From contig JBJOII010000006.1 in NCBI GenBank assembly GCA_046047235.1, positions 6,932 through 70,931 of the forward strand: a stretch of DNA of 64,000 nt. The letters are read 5' to 3'. This document shows positions 8,753-17,304 of this stretch, one piece after another (the first letter of the stretch is position 1; each line of letters begins with the position of its first letter). The position numbers were made by a program, and so were the translations under genes. Source of the DNA: JBMTVN01 sp046047235. Lineage in GTDB: Bacteria; Verrucomicrobiota; Verrucomicrobiia; Limisphaerales; JAHDYP01. The notes under the pieces were generated by a model. It was not told the origin of the DNA. It ran no database searches and saw only the letters and a list, made by a program, of their open reading frames with translations.

Positions 8753-9501
8753 ACCGCGGTCTGTTGGCGAGGCCCGGCCATGTGCTCGACGTCAGTGCGG
8801 GTTTCTTCAAAGTCCACGACCTTTCGGACGAGGAAGGTACGATAATCAGCGGTCCAGCGGCTTCGACTGGGATACCAGTCGCCCTCCTGGGTGCGGGAGC
8901 GGTCGAAGTCCATGTTCAGCGAGTAGACTACGCCGGCGATGCCGGCGAGGAACTCCACGGGTTCGACCAGGTGGAGTTGGGCTTTGACGAGAGCCATGGA
9001 CGATTCCTCGAGCCAGAGCGTGCCGGCGGTGCGGTTGATGAAGCGGTCGACCGTGCTATGGCCGGGGAGGTCGTCGGATGAAGGTTTGAAAGAGACCTTG
9101 AGGACTTCCTGTTCGCGGAGGTTTTCGCGGCCGTGGACTTCGAATTTAAAGCGATCGAGCAGTTGTTCGTCGATTTCGACGTCTTTTTCACCATAGCGAG
9201 GTGTACGGCCCTTGGTGCTCTCCCCTGCCCTGTCGGGTTGATGTTCGTGGATTTCCTCCGTGTTCTCTTTGACTTTGCCTTTGGTATTTCTTTCTACGCG
9301 GGTTCTTGTTCGCGTATAGCGGTAGTGTTCTTCGAACTGTTGTTTTTCCTCCTGGCTTGAGGCCATGCGGTTTGCGAGGCGTTGTTTGACCTCGTCTGCT
9401 GGGGGCAGAGGAGACATTTCGGCTGCCTGCAGCAGGGTGCAGGCAGCCAGGAGCAGCACACCTGGCAGCGACTGGAGGAGGCTGGGCATGCGGTAGTTCA
9501 T
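8731..9501 (-). CDS. Hypothetical secreted protein downstream of purB
   Basis: Protein of 256 residues with an N-terminal signal peptide (LLQSLPGVLLLAACTLLQA). The mature part is charged and Arg/Glu-rich (RYTRTRTRVERNTKG), then a beta-rich segment with VHGRENLREQEVLKVSF and FLAGIAGVVYSLNMDFDR. It could be a LolA-like or other lipid-binding periplasmic fold, but no diagnostic motif supports that. The ATG at 9501 lies two bases after the purB stop, implying translational coupling; a second ATG at 9489 is an alternative. It is the last gene of a four-gene minus-strand operon. Confidence 0.65.
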   Translation of the reverse strand: MNYRMPSLLQSLPGVLLLAACTLLQAAEMSPLPPADEVKQRLANRMASSQEEKQQFEEHYRYTRTRTRVERNTKGKVKENTEEIHEHQPDRAGESTKGRTPRYGEKDVEIDEQLLDRFKFEVHGRENLREQEVLKVSFKPSSDDLPGHSTVDRFINRTAGTLWLEESSMALVKAQLHLVEPVEFLAGIAGVVYSLNMDFDRSRTQEGDWYPSRSRWTADYRTFLVRKVVDFEETRTDVEHMAGPRQQTAVQLPASR

Positions 9502-9503
9502 GA

Positions 9504-10823
9504 TCAGGCCGGAAGGCCTACCTTACGGAACCGGGCTTTCACCTGTTTGAGGTGGAAATCGACCGAGCAGAGCTTTTGCAGTTCACCGGCTTTGAAGTGT
9601 TTGGCGACTTCGGGGTCGGAGAGCAGTTGCTGGAGGAAGTCGGCGCCTTCTTTGCCGGCGTGCTTGGCCTGCCAGGTGAGCATGGCGTTGCGCTGGACCA
9701 TTTCGTAGGCCTGCTCGCGGGTGAGCCCCTTGCGCACCAGCGCGAGCATGACCGTCTGGGAATTCCACATCCCGAGAGAGAGGCCAAGGTTACGCTTCAT
9801 ATTCTCGGGGTAAACGATGAGGCCATCGATCATGCGGGTCATGAGGCCGAGCATGTAGTCCAGCAACGTGCAGGAGTCGGGCAGGATAACGCGTTCGACG
9901 GAGCTATGGCTGATATCGCGTTCATGCCAGAGGGCGACATTTTCCATGGCGGCGAGGGAGTTGCCGCGGATGACGCGGGCGAGGCCGGTGATACGTTCGA
10001 ACGTGATGGGGTTGCGCTTGTGAGGCATTGCGCTGGAGCCCTTCTGGCCTTTGGCGAAGAACTCTTCCGTCTCGAGGACTTCCGTTCGCTGGAGGTGGCG
10101 GAATTCCGTGGCCCAGCGTTCGAGGCTGGCGGCGACGAGCGCGAGTGTGGTGACGAACTCGGCGTGGACATCGCGCTGGATGACCTGGGTGGCGAGTGGT
10201 GCGGGGCGCAGGCCTAATTTCTTGCAGACTGCGGCCTCGATTTTGGGTGAGAGGTGGGCGCTGGTGCCGACGGCTCCCGAGAGCTTGCCGACCGCGACCG
10301 TCTTGCGCGTGAGTTGGAGCCGGGAGAGAGCCCGGCCGAACTCGTCGTACATGAGGGCGAGTTTGAGGCCGAACGTGGTGGGTTCGGCCTGGATGCCGTG
10401 GCTGCGTCCGATGCAGGGGGTGAGCTGGTGTTCCTTGGCGCGTCTGGCGATGACCTGGCGCAGGGATTCGACGTCCTGGATAAGCAGGTCGACGGACTCG
10501 ACCATTTGGACGGCGAGGGCGGTATCGAGGACGTCGCTACTGGTGAGGCCGAAATGGAACCAGCGACTGGCCTTATGATTAATGTTTTCTGCGACGCAGG
10601 TGGTGAAGGCGATGACGTCGTGGTTGAGGGTTTTTTCGATTTCCTTGCAGCGTTCGATGGTGAAGGCGGCTCGCTTTTTCATGATGGCGAAGTCCTTGGC
10701 GGGGACGATGCCTTCATGGGAGAGAGCTTCACTGACGAGCAATTCGATGCGCAGCCAGATTTCGAGTTTGCGTTGTTCGGTCCAGATGTCCCGCATTTGC
10801 GGGCGGGAGTAGCGTGGGATCAT
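9504..10823 (-). CDS. purB: Adenylosuccinate lyase
   Basis: Protein of 439 residues, normal length for PurB. The fumarase/aspartase superfamily signature SSAMPHKRNPI is present, together with the conserved HxxGxTSSDVLDTA form (FGLTSSDVLDTALAVQ) and GRSHGIQAEPTTFG, whose histidine belongs to the active site. The enzyme cleaves SAICAR to AICAR and adenylosuccinate to AMP in purine synthesis, in the cytoplasm. It sits third in a tight operon, 9 bases after a rhomboid protease gene and 2 bases before a secreted-protein gene. Confidence 0.96.
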   Translation of the reverse strand: MIPRYSRPQMRDIWTEQRKLEIWLRIELLVSEALSHEGIVPAKDFAIMKKRAAFTIERCKEIEKTLNHDVIAFTTCVAENINHKASRWFHFGLTSSDVLDTALAVQMVESVDLLIQDVESLRQVIARRAKEHQLTPCIGRSHGIQAEPTTFGLKLALMYDEFGRALSRLQLTRKTVAVGKLSGAVGTSAHLSPKIEAAVCKKLGLRPAPLATQVIQRDVHAEFVTTLALVAASLERWATEFRHLQRTEVLETEEFFAKGQKGSSAMPHKRNPITFERITGLARVIRGNSLAAMENVALWHERDISHSSVERVILPDSCTLLDYMLGLMTRMIDGLIVYPENMKRNLGLSLGMWNSQTVMLALVRKGLTREQAYEMVQRNAMLTWQAKHAGKEGADFLQQLLSDPEVAKHFKAGELQKLCSVDFHLKQVKARFRKVGLPA

Positions 10824-10832
10824 GAGATGGTA

Positions 10833-11720
10833 TTAGGGTTTGTGCATGCGTTTCCGGGCGGCCTCGAGGATCTTGCGTTCCCGTTCAGTGAGGCTTTGGA
10901 TGCCTTTGGCGCTGATTTTTTCCAGGATGGGGTTGACTTCCTTTTCGATGAAATCGACGGGGAAATTGTCGGCAGGCGGGGAGACATCGGAGTAGCCTGA
11001 CTTTCCTCCGGGCATGACCTTGACCTTGGGGCTGCGGTTAGGTTTCAGGGAGAAGCGGAACCTGGGGAGAGAGATGCGGCCTTCAACGATTCCGCGGATG
11101 AAGACGATACCGCCGAGGATACCTCCGAGGTGGGCTGCGTGGGCGACGCTTCCCCTGGAGAAAGCGACCCCGAAGAGCCCGATGGCGATGCTGCCCCAGA
11201 GGAGCCATCTGGCGGGCAGAGAAACGGGGATGACATAAAAGAGGAGGAGCGTGATGCGTTGGTGGGGGAACATGGTGGCGAACGCGGCCACGAGCCCGAA
11301 GACGCCTGCGGAGGCACCGACGACCGGGGTTCCGATGGCCGTGCGATCGCCGAGCACGAAGTATCCAACGACTTGGGCTAAGGTTTGGCAGAGGCCTCCG
11401 AGGACGCCGCTGGCGAAGTAAAGCTGGAGCATCCGTTTGGAGCCGAGAGTATCCTCCATGGCGCGACCGAAGAAGAACACGCCGACCATATTGAGCAGGA
11501 GGTGCATGAACCCGCCGTGCAGGAACTGGAAGGTGAACAGCTGCCAGACCATGCCGTGGAGCAGGCCGTAGGGGCTGAGGGCGAGCAGGTTTTCGATGAA
11601 CGGTGACTGCAGGAGGAACTGCAGGAGGAACACCACCCCATTGGCGATCATGAGGCGGTAGGTCCATGGCATACCGCTGTTGTAGGCGGGTTCACGCATG
11701 TATGGACGGTCATCGAGCAC
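10833..11720 (-). CDS. Rhomboid-family intramembrane serine protease
   Basis: Protein of 295 residues with about six membrane segments. GASAGVFGL holds the catalytic serine of the GxSG motif, and AHAAHLGGILGG holds the catalytic histidine, giving the rhomboid Ser-His dyad. HGGFMHLLLNM matches the conserved His/Asn region before it. A charged cytoplasmic tail of roughly 90 residues follows, ending in SLTERERKILEAARKRM. The frame begins at a GTG (11720); an ATG at 11699 is an equally plausible start, as neither has a clear ribosome site. It follows the membrane TPR gene by 19 bases and precedes purB by 9. Confidence 0.92.
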   Translation of the reverse strand: MLDDRPYMREPAYNSGMPWTYRLMIANGVVFLLQFLLQSPFIENLLALSPYGLLHGMVWQLFTFQFLHGGFMHLLLNMVGVFFFGRAMEDTLGSKRMLQLYFASGVLGGLCQTLAQVVGYFVLGDRTAIGTPVVGASAGVFGLVAAFATMFPHQRITLLLFYVIPVSLPARWLLWGSIAIGLFGVAFSRGSVAHAAHLGGILGGIVFIRGIVEGRISLPRFRFSLKPNRSPKVKVMPGGKSGYSDVSPPADNFPVDFIEKEVNPILEKISAKGIQSLTERERKILEAARKRMHKP

Positions 11721-11739
11721 GGCCGGTCAACCTAGTGAG

Positions 11740-13104
11740 TTAAGCTCGTGGGTGCAATGGGGATTTCCTTCCGAGGTCCAGAACCTGCAGTCTGCGTTGG
11801 GCGACTCGGGCTTGTGGGGATTGGGGGTATTGCAGAGTGAGCGTGTTGAGGTATTGGCGTGCGAGCTCGCGGTTTCCGTGGGGGCCGAGTTGCCATGCTG
11901 CGAGCAGGGAGAGCCATTCGGGCACGCGATGTTCCGGGCGGTCGGGCATGTTGAGGAGTTGTTGGATCTGCTCGATCCCCTGCTCTACCTGGTCGAGTTT
12001 TTCCGTGAGGATGCGTGCAAGTTCCTCGCGTGGTTCCGGGTCGTTGGGGTTTTGCTGGAGTCGGGCGGAGAGGAGGTTGGCTCGATGTGCGGCGGCTTGA
12101 CGGGCTGTTTGTGACTGGGGCAGCGATTCGGGGCGTTTATCGAGCGGGTCGGAGAGTGCGGGGAGAGCGATGGTCCGAGGTTTCTTCCGGTCTTGCAGGT
12201 CTTCACGACTGGTCGGGAGTTGTCGCAGGCGTTGCTGGGCCATGCGGGCGAAGTGGGTTTGCGGGAGGCGGTCGACGACGCTTTGGATGGATTTGCGTGC
12301 GGCATCGGGGTCTTCATTGAGTTGGAGGTGCCAATCGGCGAGCTGGTTTAGAGCGAGGGAGACTTGGATGCCGCTGAGCTGGGGTTGGTCACACAGTTCG
12401 TGGATGGTTTGTTCTGCGAGCGAGAGGTCGTTGAAGTGGCTGGCATAGAGTTGGGCGAGGAGCATCCAGCCCTGGTAATCGTCGGGGCAGATTTCCAGTT
12501 CACTGAGCACGGCTTCTTCTGCTTCTAGATAGCGCCCCATCTTGATGTGGCCTTGGGCTCGTGAGTAGAGGGGGGTTTTGGGGGTGAATTCCCGGAGTGG
12601 GAGGAGTCCATAGGCGAGGCCGGCGGCTGGGATGGAGAGGGCGAATCCGCTTAGGAAGGCGCCTCCGGCAAAGAGGATGAGGCCGGCAACCGGGAGGCTA
12701 AGCAAAACACAAATGATCCAGCGGGAGCGGAACAGCTCATGATCCTTGACCTGTTGGATGAGGCTATGCAGCAGCCAGGCGAAGCTGGCGAATGCCCACC
12801 AGGAGGCGAGGGAGATGGAGGCTGGGGCGAGTCTATCCGGCAGGAGGGCGATCCACGCCCAGGTGCCGGGGTGCGAGGGTGCCTGGCCGAGGGTGATTGG
12901 GGGTATTCCGGGGAACAGACCGGAGTTGAACAGGAACAGCCAGAGGAGCGGAAGTCCCAGGCCTCGAAGTGTCCATTCCCAGAACTGGATATGCGGGACG
13001 GATTTCGTTTGGTTGGAGCTGATCTCCTGCCACAGAGCCGCCGTCAGCGCGGTGATTCCGCTGAGGACGACTATTGCGCCGGCGCTGGCTAACCAAGCGA
13101 GCAT
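11740..13104 (-). CDS. Membrane-anchored TPR-like protein
   Basis: Protein of 454 residues. The first about 190 residues hold several hydrophobic segments that look like five membrane helices. The rest is an alpha-helical, soluble region with tetratricopeptide-like pairs (for example AQGHIKMGRYLEAEEAVLSE and LLAQLYASHFNDLSLAEQ), then a Gln/Arg-rich linker and a final helical repeat ending in YPQSPQARVAQRRLQ. No enzymatic motif is visible, so a scaffold role at the inner membrane is inferred. It is the first gene of the TPR-rhomboid-purB-secreted protein operon. Confidence 0.75.
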   Translation of the reverse strand: MLAWLASAGAIVVLSGITALTAALWQEISSNQTKSVPHIQFWEWTLRGLGLPLLWLFLFNSGLFPGIPPITLGQAPSHPGTWAWIALLPDRLAPASISLASWWAFASFAWLLHSLIQQVKDHELFRSRWIICVLLSLPVAGLILFAGGAFLSGFALSIPAAGLAYGLLPLREFTPKTPLYSRAQGHIKMGRYLEAEEAVLSELEICPDDYQGWMLLAQLYASHFNDLSLAEQTIHELCDQPQLSGIQVSLALNQLADWHLQLNEDPDAARKSIQSVVDRLPQTHFARMAQQRLRQLPTSREDLQDRKKPRTIALPALSDPLDKRPESLPQSQTARQAAAHRANLLSARLQQNPNDPEPREELARILTEKLDQVEQGIEQIQQLLNMPDRPEHRVPEWLSLLAAWQLGPHGNRELARQYLNTLTLQYPQSPQARVAQRRLQVLDLGRKSPLHPRA

Positions 13105-13223
13105 CAGCGTATTAGACGCAGCCGGCCTGTGGTAGTCACTCCCGGAAATGGAGGGGTCGCCCAGCTAGCCCTTTGCACAGGTCCCTTTAACCTCCCCCTC
13201 AGGCTCCGGGTTTTGAGGTGCAT

Positions 13224-13643
13224 TTAGCCATAGACGAACTTGAGTTTTTCGGTCCGGGTATGGGCGGCGCGGAGTTTGGGATGTGGCGTGGCGAGGTGGA
13301 CCTGGAGGAACCTATCGCGGGTGGCTTTGGGGGTTTGGAGGCGGTTTTGCTGGTTCAGCTCACGATGGTGCCAGCGTTGTTTAATCCCGCGCTCGACCAT
13401 GCGGACGGCGAGGAGTGTGGCAGCGTCGAGAGTGAGGCCTTGGCCGACGGCTTGGATGACGGGGCCTGAGATGGTGATTTCGGTCCAGACACGGAACGGA
13501 GGCGAGCCTTGCGGACGGTATTCTGCCCGGATCACGGCGTTCTCGATCTGGGCGGTCGTGCAGAGCGACTGCCAGCCGGCGGTGAGCAGGCTGGAGGTGA
13601 GGGCTTTGCGTTTCACGTTGCGGCAGATCAGTTGAGTCTTCAT
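13224..13643 (-). CDS. Putative HPF/RaiA-like ribosome-associated protein (distant)
   Basis: Protein of 139 residues starting at the ATG at 13643; a clear promoter lies just upstream, which supports this as a real short gene. The pattern resembles ribosome hibernation factors: an N-terminal beta strand and helix (MKTQLICRNVKRKALTSSL), a central strand FRVWTEITISG, then a helix with DAATLLAVRMVERGIKQR, like the conserved DxYxAIDxAVDKLERQL helix of HPF. The basic C-terminal tail (RHE-, KATRDRF-, KLRAAHTR-like) suits RNA binding. Identity is weak and structural, so the call is tentative. It may otherwise be an uncharacterised small basic protein. Confidence 0.4.
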   Translation of the reverse strand: MKTQLICRNVKRKALTSSLLTAGWQSLCTTAQIENAVIRAEYRPQGSPPFRVWTEITISGPVIQAVGQGLTLDAATLLAVRMVERGIKQRWHHRELNQQNRLQTPKATRDRFLQVHLATPHPKLRAAHTRTEKLKFVYG

Positions 13644-13674
13644 GACCAGCTTTTTGGGGTTATGGGTCGTGTAC

Positions 13675-13702
13675 ATTATAAGCCTGTTGGGGAATTTTCC
13701 AA
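13675..13702 (-). promoter_or_regulatory. Sigma-70-like promoter for the small gene at 13224-13643
   Basis: On the minus strand a perfect -10 box TATAAT (13675-13680) is preceded by TTGGAA (13697-13702, 4 of 6 consensus bases) with a 16-base spacer. It lies 31 bases before the ATG at 13643, so the transcript would have a short leader. No conserved operator was recognised around it. Confidence 0.6.
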
Positions 13703-13773
13703 ACGGGCTGCACGACATTTCCGCGGCGGACCGTTTGGGGTCATCCGGGAGGCTGTTTGCTGGGAGCGCGGGG

Positions 13774-14952
13774 TCAGCGGTCGAGCGGCATTTCGGCAAC
13801 GCGCAGATTTCGGAAGGAGAGGTCGGTTGTGGGGTCGTGCCCTTGGAGGCTGAGCACACCGGCACTGGCTTTATAGCCTTTGCGGGCGTTATTGTCAGCG
13901 GGTCGGTCGTCCTTGAAGTCACTGACCTGGTAACCGTTGATCCAGACGGCGAGATGCGGGCCGTGGGCGATGATGGTCTTGCAGAACCACTCTCCGTCTG
14001 AGGGCACGACTTTGCGGGTGGGTTGGCGGTTGTAGATGCCGCCGGTTCCGAAGTCGACCGGTTTGGTGCGGTCATCCCCTTCCCACTGGTTGCGGATCTG
14101 GCTTTCATAGCCGCTCCAGAACTCTCCGGGGAGAGCCCGGAAAAAGACGCCGCTGTTGAGGTGCTGCCCGTTAGAGATGATTTCCAATTGGAAGACGAAG
14201 TCCTGAAATTCCCGTTCTGACTGCAGGTCGCCGTTGCCATCCTTCACGTTGAGCCAACCTTCTGGAGTGACGGAATACACCGATTTGCGGTCGGGAATTT
14301 CCTTCCAGCCCGTCAGGTCTTTGCCATTGAAGATGCTCTGGGTGCCGAGGGGCTTGATCTTGACGTTGCGGAACCGGATGTGGCCATCGGGCGAGAAGCG
14401 TTGGAGGGCGATGGTGCCCCGGCGGAAGCGGGGATCCTGGGCGTCGACGGTTTGCTGACCATTGAGGCGGACAATGATACGTTCTCCCTGGGCGACGATA
14501 TCGAACGAGCTCCACTGGCCGATGGTTTGGGCGGGCGCCTGATTTTGGGCGACCTCATTGATGCTGCCCGTGGGCCATCGGGGATGGTCATCGCGGATGT
14601 TCACCTCCATCGAGTTCCCGGCTGTGATTTCACCCACGGGAACGCAGCGGAGGAACACACCGCTGTTGGCGGCGGCATCGACTAGGAACTCCACGTGAAG
14701 TTCGAAGTCGGCGAATTCCGTGGTGGTGCTGAGTTTTCCGGCGCTGGTGCCTTGGGGTGAGACGAGGCAGCCATCCTCGACGGTCCAGGTGGAGCCTTCG
14801 CGGGCTTCCCAACCGAAGAGGGATTCACCGTCGAAGAGCTGGATCCAGCCCGCTTGGAGTTCCTCGGGGCTGAGGGCGTGGGTGTTGAGGGAAACCGTGC
14901 CGAGACATGTGGTCAGGAGTGCCATCCACCGGTTCGTTGCTGACGGGGTCAT
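13774..14952 (-). CDS. Secreted protein with two DUF1080 (3-keto-disaccharide hydrolase) domains
   Basis: Protein of 392 residues with a signal peptide (about residues 1-26, ending near THALS). Two DUF1080 jelly-roll domains lie in tandem. The first starts with WIQLFDGESLFGWE and ends in HIRFRNVKIKPL; the second starts with SIFNGKDLTGWKE and ends in LSFRNLRVAEM. Both contain the NSGVFLR/NSGVFFR strand. The family is linked to cleavage of 3-keto-glycosides, often next to Gfo/Idh/MocA oxidoreductases that make the 3-keto sugar; two such oxidoreductases occur elsewhere in this window (38984-40309 and 48096-49484). Activity of either copy is inferred. Confidence 0.85.
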   Translation of the reverse strand: MTPSATNRWMALLTTCLGTVSLNTHALSPEELQAGWIQLFDGESLFGWEAREGSTWTVEDGCLVSPQGTSAGKLSTTTEFADFELHVEFLVDAAANSGVFLRCVPVGEITAGNSMEVNIRDDHPRWPTGSINEVAQNQAPAQTIGQWSSFDIVAQGERIIVRLNGQQTVDAQDPRFRRGTIALQRFSPDGHIRFRNVKIKPLGTQSIFNGKDLTGWKEIPDRKSVYSVTPEGWLNVKDGNGDLQSEREFQDFVFQLEIISNGQHLNSGVFFRALPGEFWSGYESQIRNQWEGDDRTKPVDFGTGGIYNRQPTRKVVPSDGEWFCKTIIAHGPHLAVWINGYQVSDFKDDRPADNNARKGYKASAGVLSLQGHDPTTDLSFRNLRVAEMPLDR

Positions 14953-15018
14953 GTCTGGGGAGAATTATGGATTGTTTTGGTGGGGACAATCTCAAAAGTG
15001 GGCCACCAAAAGCAGGAA

Positions 15019-15042
15019 GGGCCGGACCTTGCGGTCCGACCC
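15019..15042 (-). terminator. Rho-independent-like terminator of the large secreted-protein gene
   Basis: A hairpin with 10-base arms (one mismatch) and a TTGC loop lies 28 bases beyond the stop of the minus-strand gene at 15070-17304. On the minus strand it is followed by a moderately T-rich run (TTCCTGCTTTT). The tail is imperfect, so efficiency is uncertain. Confidence 0.55.
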
Positions 15043-15069
15043 TCTTGAGTTCAGTCGAGTTGGAATCGT

Positions 15070-17304
15070 TTATTCAGCAAAGAAGAACCGGGCGCTATCG
15101 GATGTGGGAGCCTGGTAGGGGCTCACCGCACCGTTGACGGCTTCAAACGGACCTTCCAGCGAGGCAGAACTCTTCAGGGTGCCGGAGAACTCGATGACGA
15201 GGTTCTGGCCTTCGAGGCTGACCGAGGCAATGCCCCCGCCTTGGGCGGGGATTTCAGGCTCGGCGACCGTGCGGGTCTGGAACGCGGCGATAGCGCCGGT
15301 TTGTTGTCCGCCGACCAGTGCGGCGGAGCCGTCTTCGTTGACGGTGAACCATTCCACACTGCCTCCGCCGGATCCTTCGAAGTAGAGCAGGCGGAAGAAG
15401 TAGACGCCGGCCTGTTCCACATTGAAGTAGAACAAGGAGTCAGAGGCACCGCGGCCACCGTCGTATTGGCCGAGGCTCAGGAATTTCTGCTCGGTAGCCG
15501 TACCGACTGTGACTTCGAATCCGTCGTCGCTGTTCACGACCATGCCGTAGACCCCGGGTTGGAGTTCGAGGAAGCCGAGAGTTTCGGCCGCGAGGTAATC
15601 ATCCGGGGGAACGCTACCGGGGATGAACTTGTCCGCCACGTTGAGGGGGGCGGGAGCAGAGGCGTTGAAGCGACCGGCGTCCAGACCTCCCTGTTCGAAG
15701 TTGACCCAATCCACGCGGAAGTAGCCGTCCGCTTCCTGGGGGGTATCGTGGTAGGTGGGGTCATGGATACTGGCCCCGATGATGCCGGCCAGCTGGTCTT
15801 CGGCACCGGCGATGGTTGTTGGCCGAGTGGGGCCGGCGGTTGCGTCCAGCTCATGGAGGCGCCAGCGCATGCCGCTCTGGGCACCGGTTCCGGGAGCCGT
15901 GGCGAGGAAGCTGGGGATAGAAACCCAGGCGGGGGCGGTGAACGCGACACTGTCGGTGAGCGACTGGCCGGTGGCTGCCTGGTAGGTCAGGGCGACGGTG
16001 TGGGTGGAGCCGGACGCGAACGCGTTGGGGCTCTGGCTGTAGAACACCGTGACCTGATTGGTGGAGGTGCGGGTGACGGAACCGGCGGTGACGGTGTTAC
16101 CGTCGAGACTGACTTCGACGCCTGCGCCTTCGTTGAGGCTCATCCATTCCGTATCGGTGACCACGGCGGTGAAGCTCGTGGGGGTGGAAGTGACTCGCGT
16201 GTAGCTCGGCGCGGTGAACGGAAGCGTATCCTCCACTGTGCGGCCGTCATTGGTAGTGTAGCTCACAGTCACCATGTAGGTCTGACCGGGGTTGAAGAGG
16301 GTCGGAGCCTGGTTGTAGGTGAGGCTGAGGCCGTTGGCGGTGGTGCCTACCGTGATAGGGGCAACGGTGGTTCCGTCGAGCTTCACGACGATGGTGCCTT
16401 GGTTGACGGTTTTGCCCAGTGCTTCGACGACATTGACCGTGAAGCTGACGCCGTCGGCCATGATGCTGGTGGCGAAGGGCGGCACACCTACGGCGACGTT
16501 ATCGACGGCCCACCACCAATCGTTTCCGGCGTCGAGCATTCCAAAGGTGAGTTTGACCTCGCTGGTCCCGGCGGGGTTGTTGAGGGGGACGATGATTTCT
16601 TCGTTGGTGGATTCATCGTTCTTGAAGGCGGCTTCGGTCACGCCGACTTCCCAGGGGAGGACGCTGGAGTCCGAGACCCAGTGAAGCACGCGGTTGGCGG
16701 CGGCTCCATCGTAGGAGACGTCGATGACACCGGTTTGGCGGTAGTTGCTGTCGAACTCAGGGCGCCAGCTGGAGGCGAAGACCAGCAGGAGGGAGTCGGC
16801 TTCGACACCGGCCGCAGAGAACCCGGCGGTGGTGATGTAGGTTTCGTACCAGAGCCCCTGGGCGGTGCGGTCATCGGTAGGCACGCCGCTTCCCGGGTGG
16901 GTTGCATCGTCCCATTCATCGGGGTCGGCGATCATCACGGTGCCGTGGCCGAGGGAGAACTCGCTGCGGCGCTGGTCGCCGGCAGTTTGGACCCACCAAT
17001 TCTTGTCGGCGAAGCTCCATCCCGCCCATTCGATCACACCATTACGGTCGGGGCCTTCATTGATGCCGGGCACTTTCGAATCATCGGCAACCCAGCCTTC
17101 GGGCGTGGTTTTTGTCCAGACGCCATCGGCGGACACGCCTTCTTCCATGCTGTGTCCGAGGGGCAGGGCTTCGAAGTCTTCGAAGAACAGGCGTTGGGCT
17201 TGGGTTGAGAGGACTGAGGCAGCGAGTGAGCCTGCGAGCAGGCATACTCTGGCCAGATTGCCGTGCGGGCTGGCCGCTCCGGCGATACGGTTTTTCATTA
17301 TCAT
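15070..17304 (-). CDS. Large secreted beta-rich protein, PA14-like domain and C-terminal FxR-type module
   Basis: Protein of 744 residues with a signal peptide (about residues 1-36, ending LSTQAQ). The N-terminal region (FFEDFEALPLG...NVAVG) looks like a concanavalin/jelly-roll domain of the 'choice' extracellular type. Two Ig-like repeats follow, each with a strand like TVSYTTNDGRTVEDTLPFTAP and VALTYQAATGQSLTDSVAFTAP. Then comes a PA14-like region (YFRVDWVNFEQGG, GMVVNSDDGFEVTVG, VYFFRLLYFEGSGGGSVEW). The last about 45 residues (LVIEFSGTLKSSASLEGPFEAV, ending ARFFFAE) form the same type of C-terminal module as other secreted proteins here. Likely a carbohydrate-binding or surface protein; no catalytic residues are recognised. 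Confidence 0.75.
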   Translation of the reverse strand: MIMKNRIAGAASPHGNLARVCLLAGSLAASVLSTQAQRLFFEDFEALPLGHSMEEGVSADGVWTKTTPEGWVADDSKVPGINEGPDRNGVIEWAGWSFADKNWWVQTAGDQRRSEFSLGHGTVMIADPDEWDDATHPGSGVPTDDRTAQGLWYETYITTAGFSAAGVEADSLLLVFASSWRPEFDSNYRQTGVIDVSYDGAAANRVLHWVSDSSVLPWEVGVTEAAFKNDESTNEEIIVPLNNPAGTSEVKLTFGMLDAGNDWWWAVDNVAVGVPPFATSIMADGVSFTVNVVEALGKTVNQGTIVVKLDGTTVAPITVGTTANGLSLTYNQAPTLFNPGQTYMVTVSYTTNDGRTVEDTLPFTAPSYTRVTSTPTSFTAVVTDTEWMSLNEGAGVEVSLDGNTVTAGSVTRTSTNQVTVFYSQSPNAFASGSTHTVALTYQAATGQSLTDSVAFTAPAWVSIPSFLATAPGTGAQSGMRWRLHELDATAGPTRPTTIAGAEDQLAGIIGASIHDPTYHDTPQEADGYFRVDWVNFEQGGLDAGRFNASAPAPLNVADKFIPGSVPPDDYLAAETLGFLELQPGVYGMVVNSDDGFEVTVGTATEQKFLSLGQYDGGRGASDSLFYFNVEQAGVYFFRLLYFEGSGGGSVEWFTVNEDGSAALVGGQQTGAIAAFQTRTVAEPEIPAQGGGIASVSLEGQNLVIEFSGTLKSSASLEGPFEAVNGAVSPYQAPTSDSARFFFAE

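Noticed and set aside
13667..13710. Possible dif-like site (ATAATGTA core)
   Set aside because: Only one half resembles the XerC/central part; the conserved XerD half is missing and both flanks have the same G-rich skew. It fits a promoter better.
13774..14240. Upstream part of a longer frame that also contains the small gene at 13224-13643
   Set aside because: The extension is out of frame with and overlaps the DUF1080 gene; the promoter before 13643 and the better N-terminus favour the short gene.
15241..17208. A 655-residue plus-strand open frame
   Set aside because: It is a shadow of the minus-strand 744-residue secreted protein, which has a signal peptide, repeated domains and a terminator; the plus-strand product shows no recognisable domain.
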